A stretch of 5,311 bases of DNA from Deltaproteobacteria bacterium (GTDB taxonomy: Bacteria; Desulfobacterota; Desulfobulbia; Desulfobulbales; VMSU01), in contig JAJYJA010000165.1 of the NCBI GenBank assembly GCA_021789795.1, positions 1 to 5,311 on the forward strand, in the 5' to 3' direction. The first letter of the stretch is position 1. Each line of letters opens with the position of its first letter. The notes beneath the pieces are model-generated. The model saw only the letters and a program-made list of their open reading frames with translations, made no database searches and was not told the DNA's origin. Both the position numbers and the translations under genes were made by a program. Of this stretch, positions 5,293-5,311 are shown in pieces.

Positions 5293-5311
5293 TTGATGAT
5301 CTCGCAAAAAG
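5293..5311 (+). repeat. 19-base repeat unit, copy 4, cut by the window end
   Basis: Starts two bases after the stop codon of the YfiR-like gene. The variable triplet is ATC. With one more base (5292-5311) it matches 474-493 in inverted orientation, 20 of 20. It is probably the left edge of another palindromic element that continues beyond the window; whether it folds into a terminator cannot be seen. Confidence 0.75.

Overview
The window looks like chromosome of a Gram-negative bacterium. It carries an outer-membrane TonB-dependent receptor and two exported or membrane proteins, the coding part is GC-rich with strongly C-ending codons, and the first ~640 bases are visibly more AT-rich. The gene types and the style of intergenic repeat suggest a Desulfobacterota-like (deltaproteobacterial) host. 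That assignment is an impression from memory, not a search result.

Bases 1-796 contain no convincing gene. Bases 33-328 hold a series of compact hairpins, four of them with exactly three-base loops. Ten bases later comes a 251-base palindromic element (338-588) with 33-bp perfect inverted arms and internal hairpins. It contains three copies of a 19-base unit TTGATGnnnTCGCAAAAAG; a fourth copy begins two bases after the last gene and is cut by the window end. A plausible sigma70-type promoter (616-644) and a ~150-base structured leader precede the genes.

Bases 797-5290 are a compact three-gene unit on the + strand: (1) a 756-aa TonB-dependent outer-membrane receptor; (2) after 16 bases, a 527-aa membrane sensor histidine kinase with a CHASE8-like periplasmic domain and HAMP, HisKA and HATPase domains; (3) overlapping by four bases (ATGA), a 208-aa exported YfiR-family (DUF4154) protein.

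In the Pseudomonas YfiBNR system, the periplasmic protein YfiR represses YfiN (TpbB), a diguanylate cyclase, through YfiN's CHASE8-type periplasmic domain, and outer-membrane YfiB relieves the repression. Here the same sensor/repressor pairing appears on a histidine kinase, and a TonB receptor sits where YfiB would be. My inference is a three-layer signalling route: the outer-membrane receptor senses or imports a ligand, the periplasmic YfiR-like protein relays its state, and the kinase signals to a response regulator encoded elsewhere. The ligand and the regulator cannot be read from this window.
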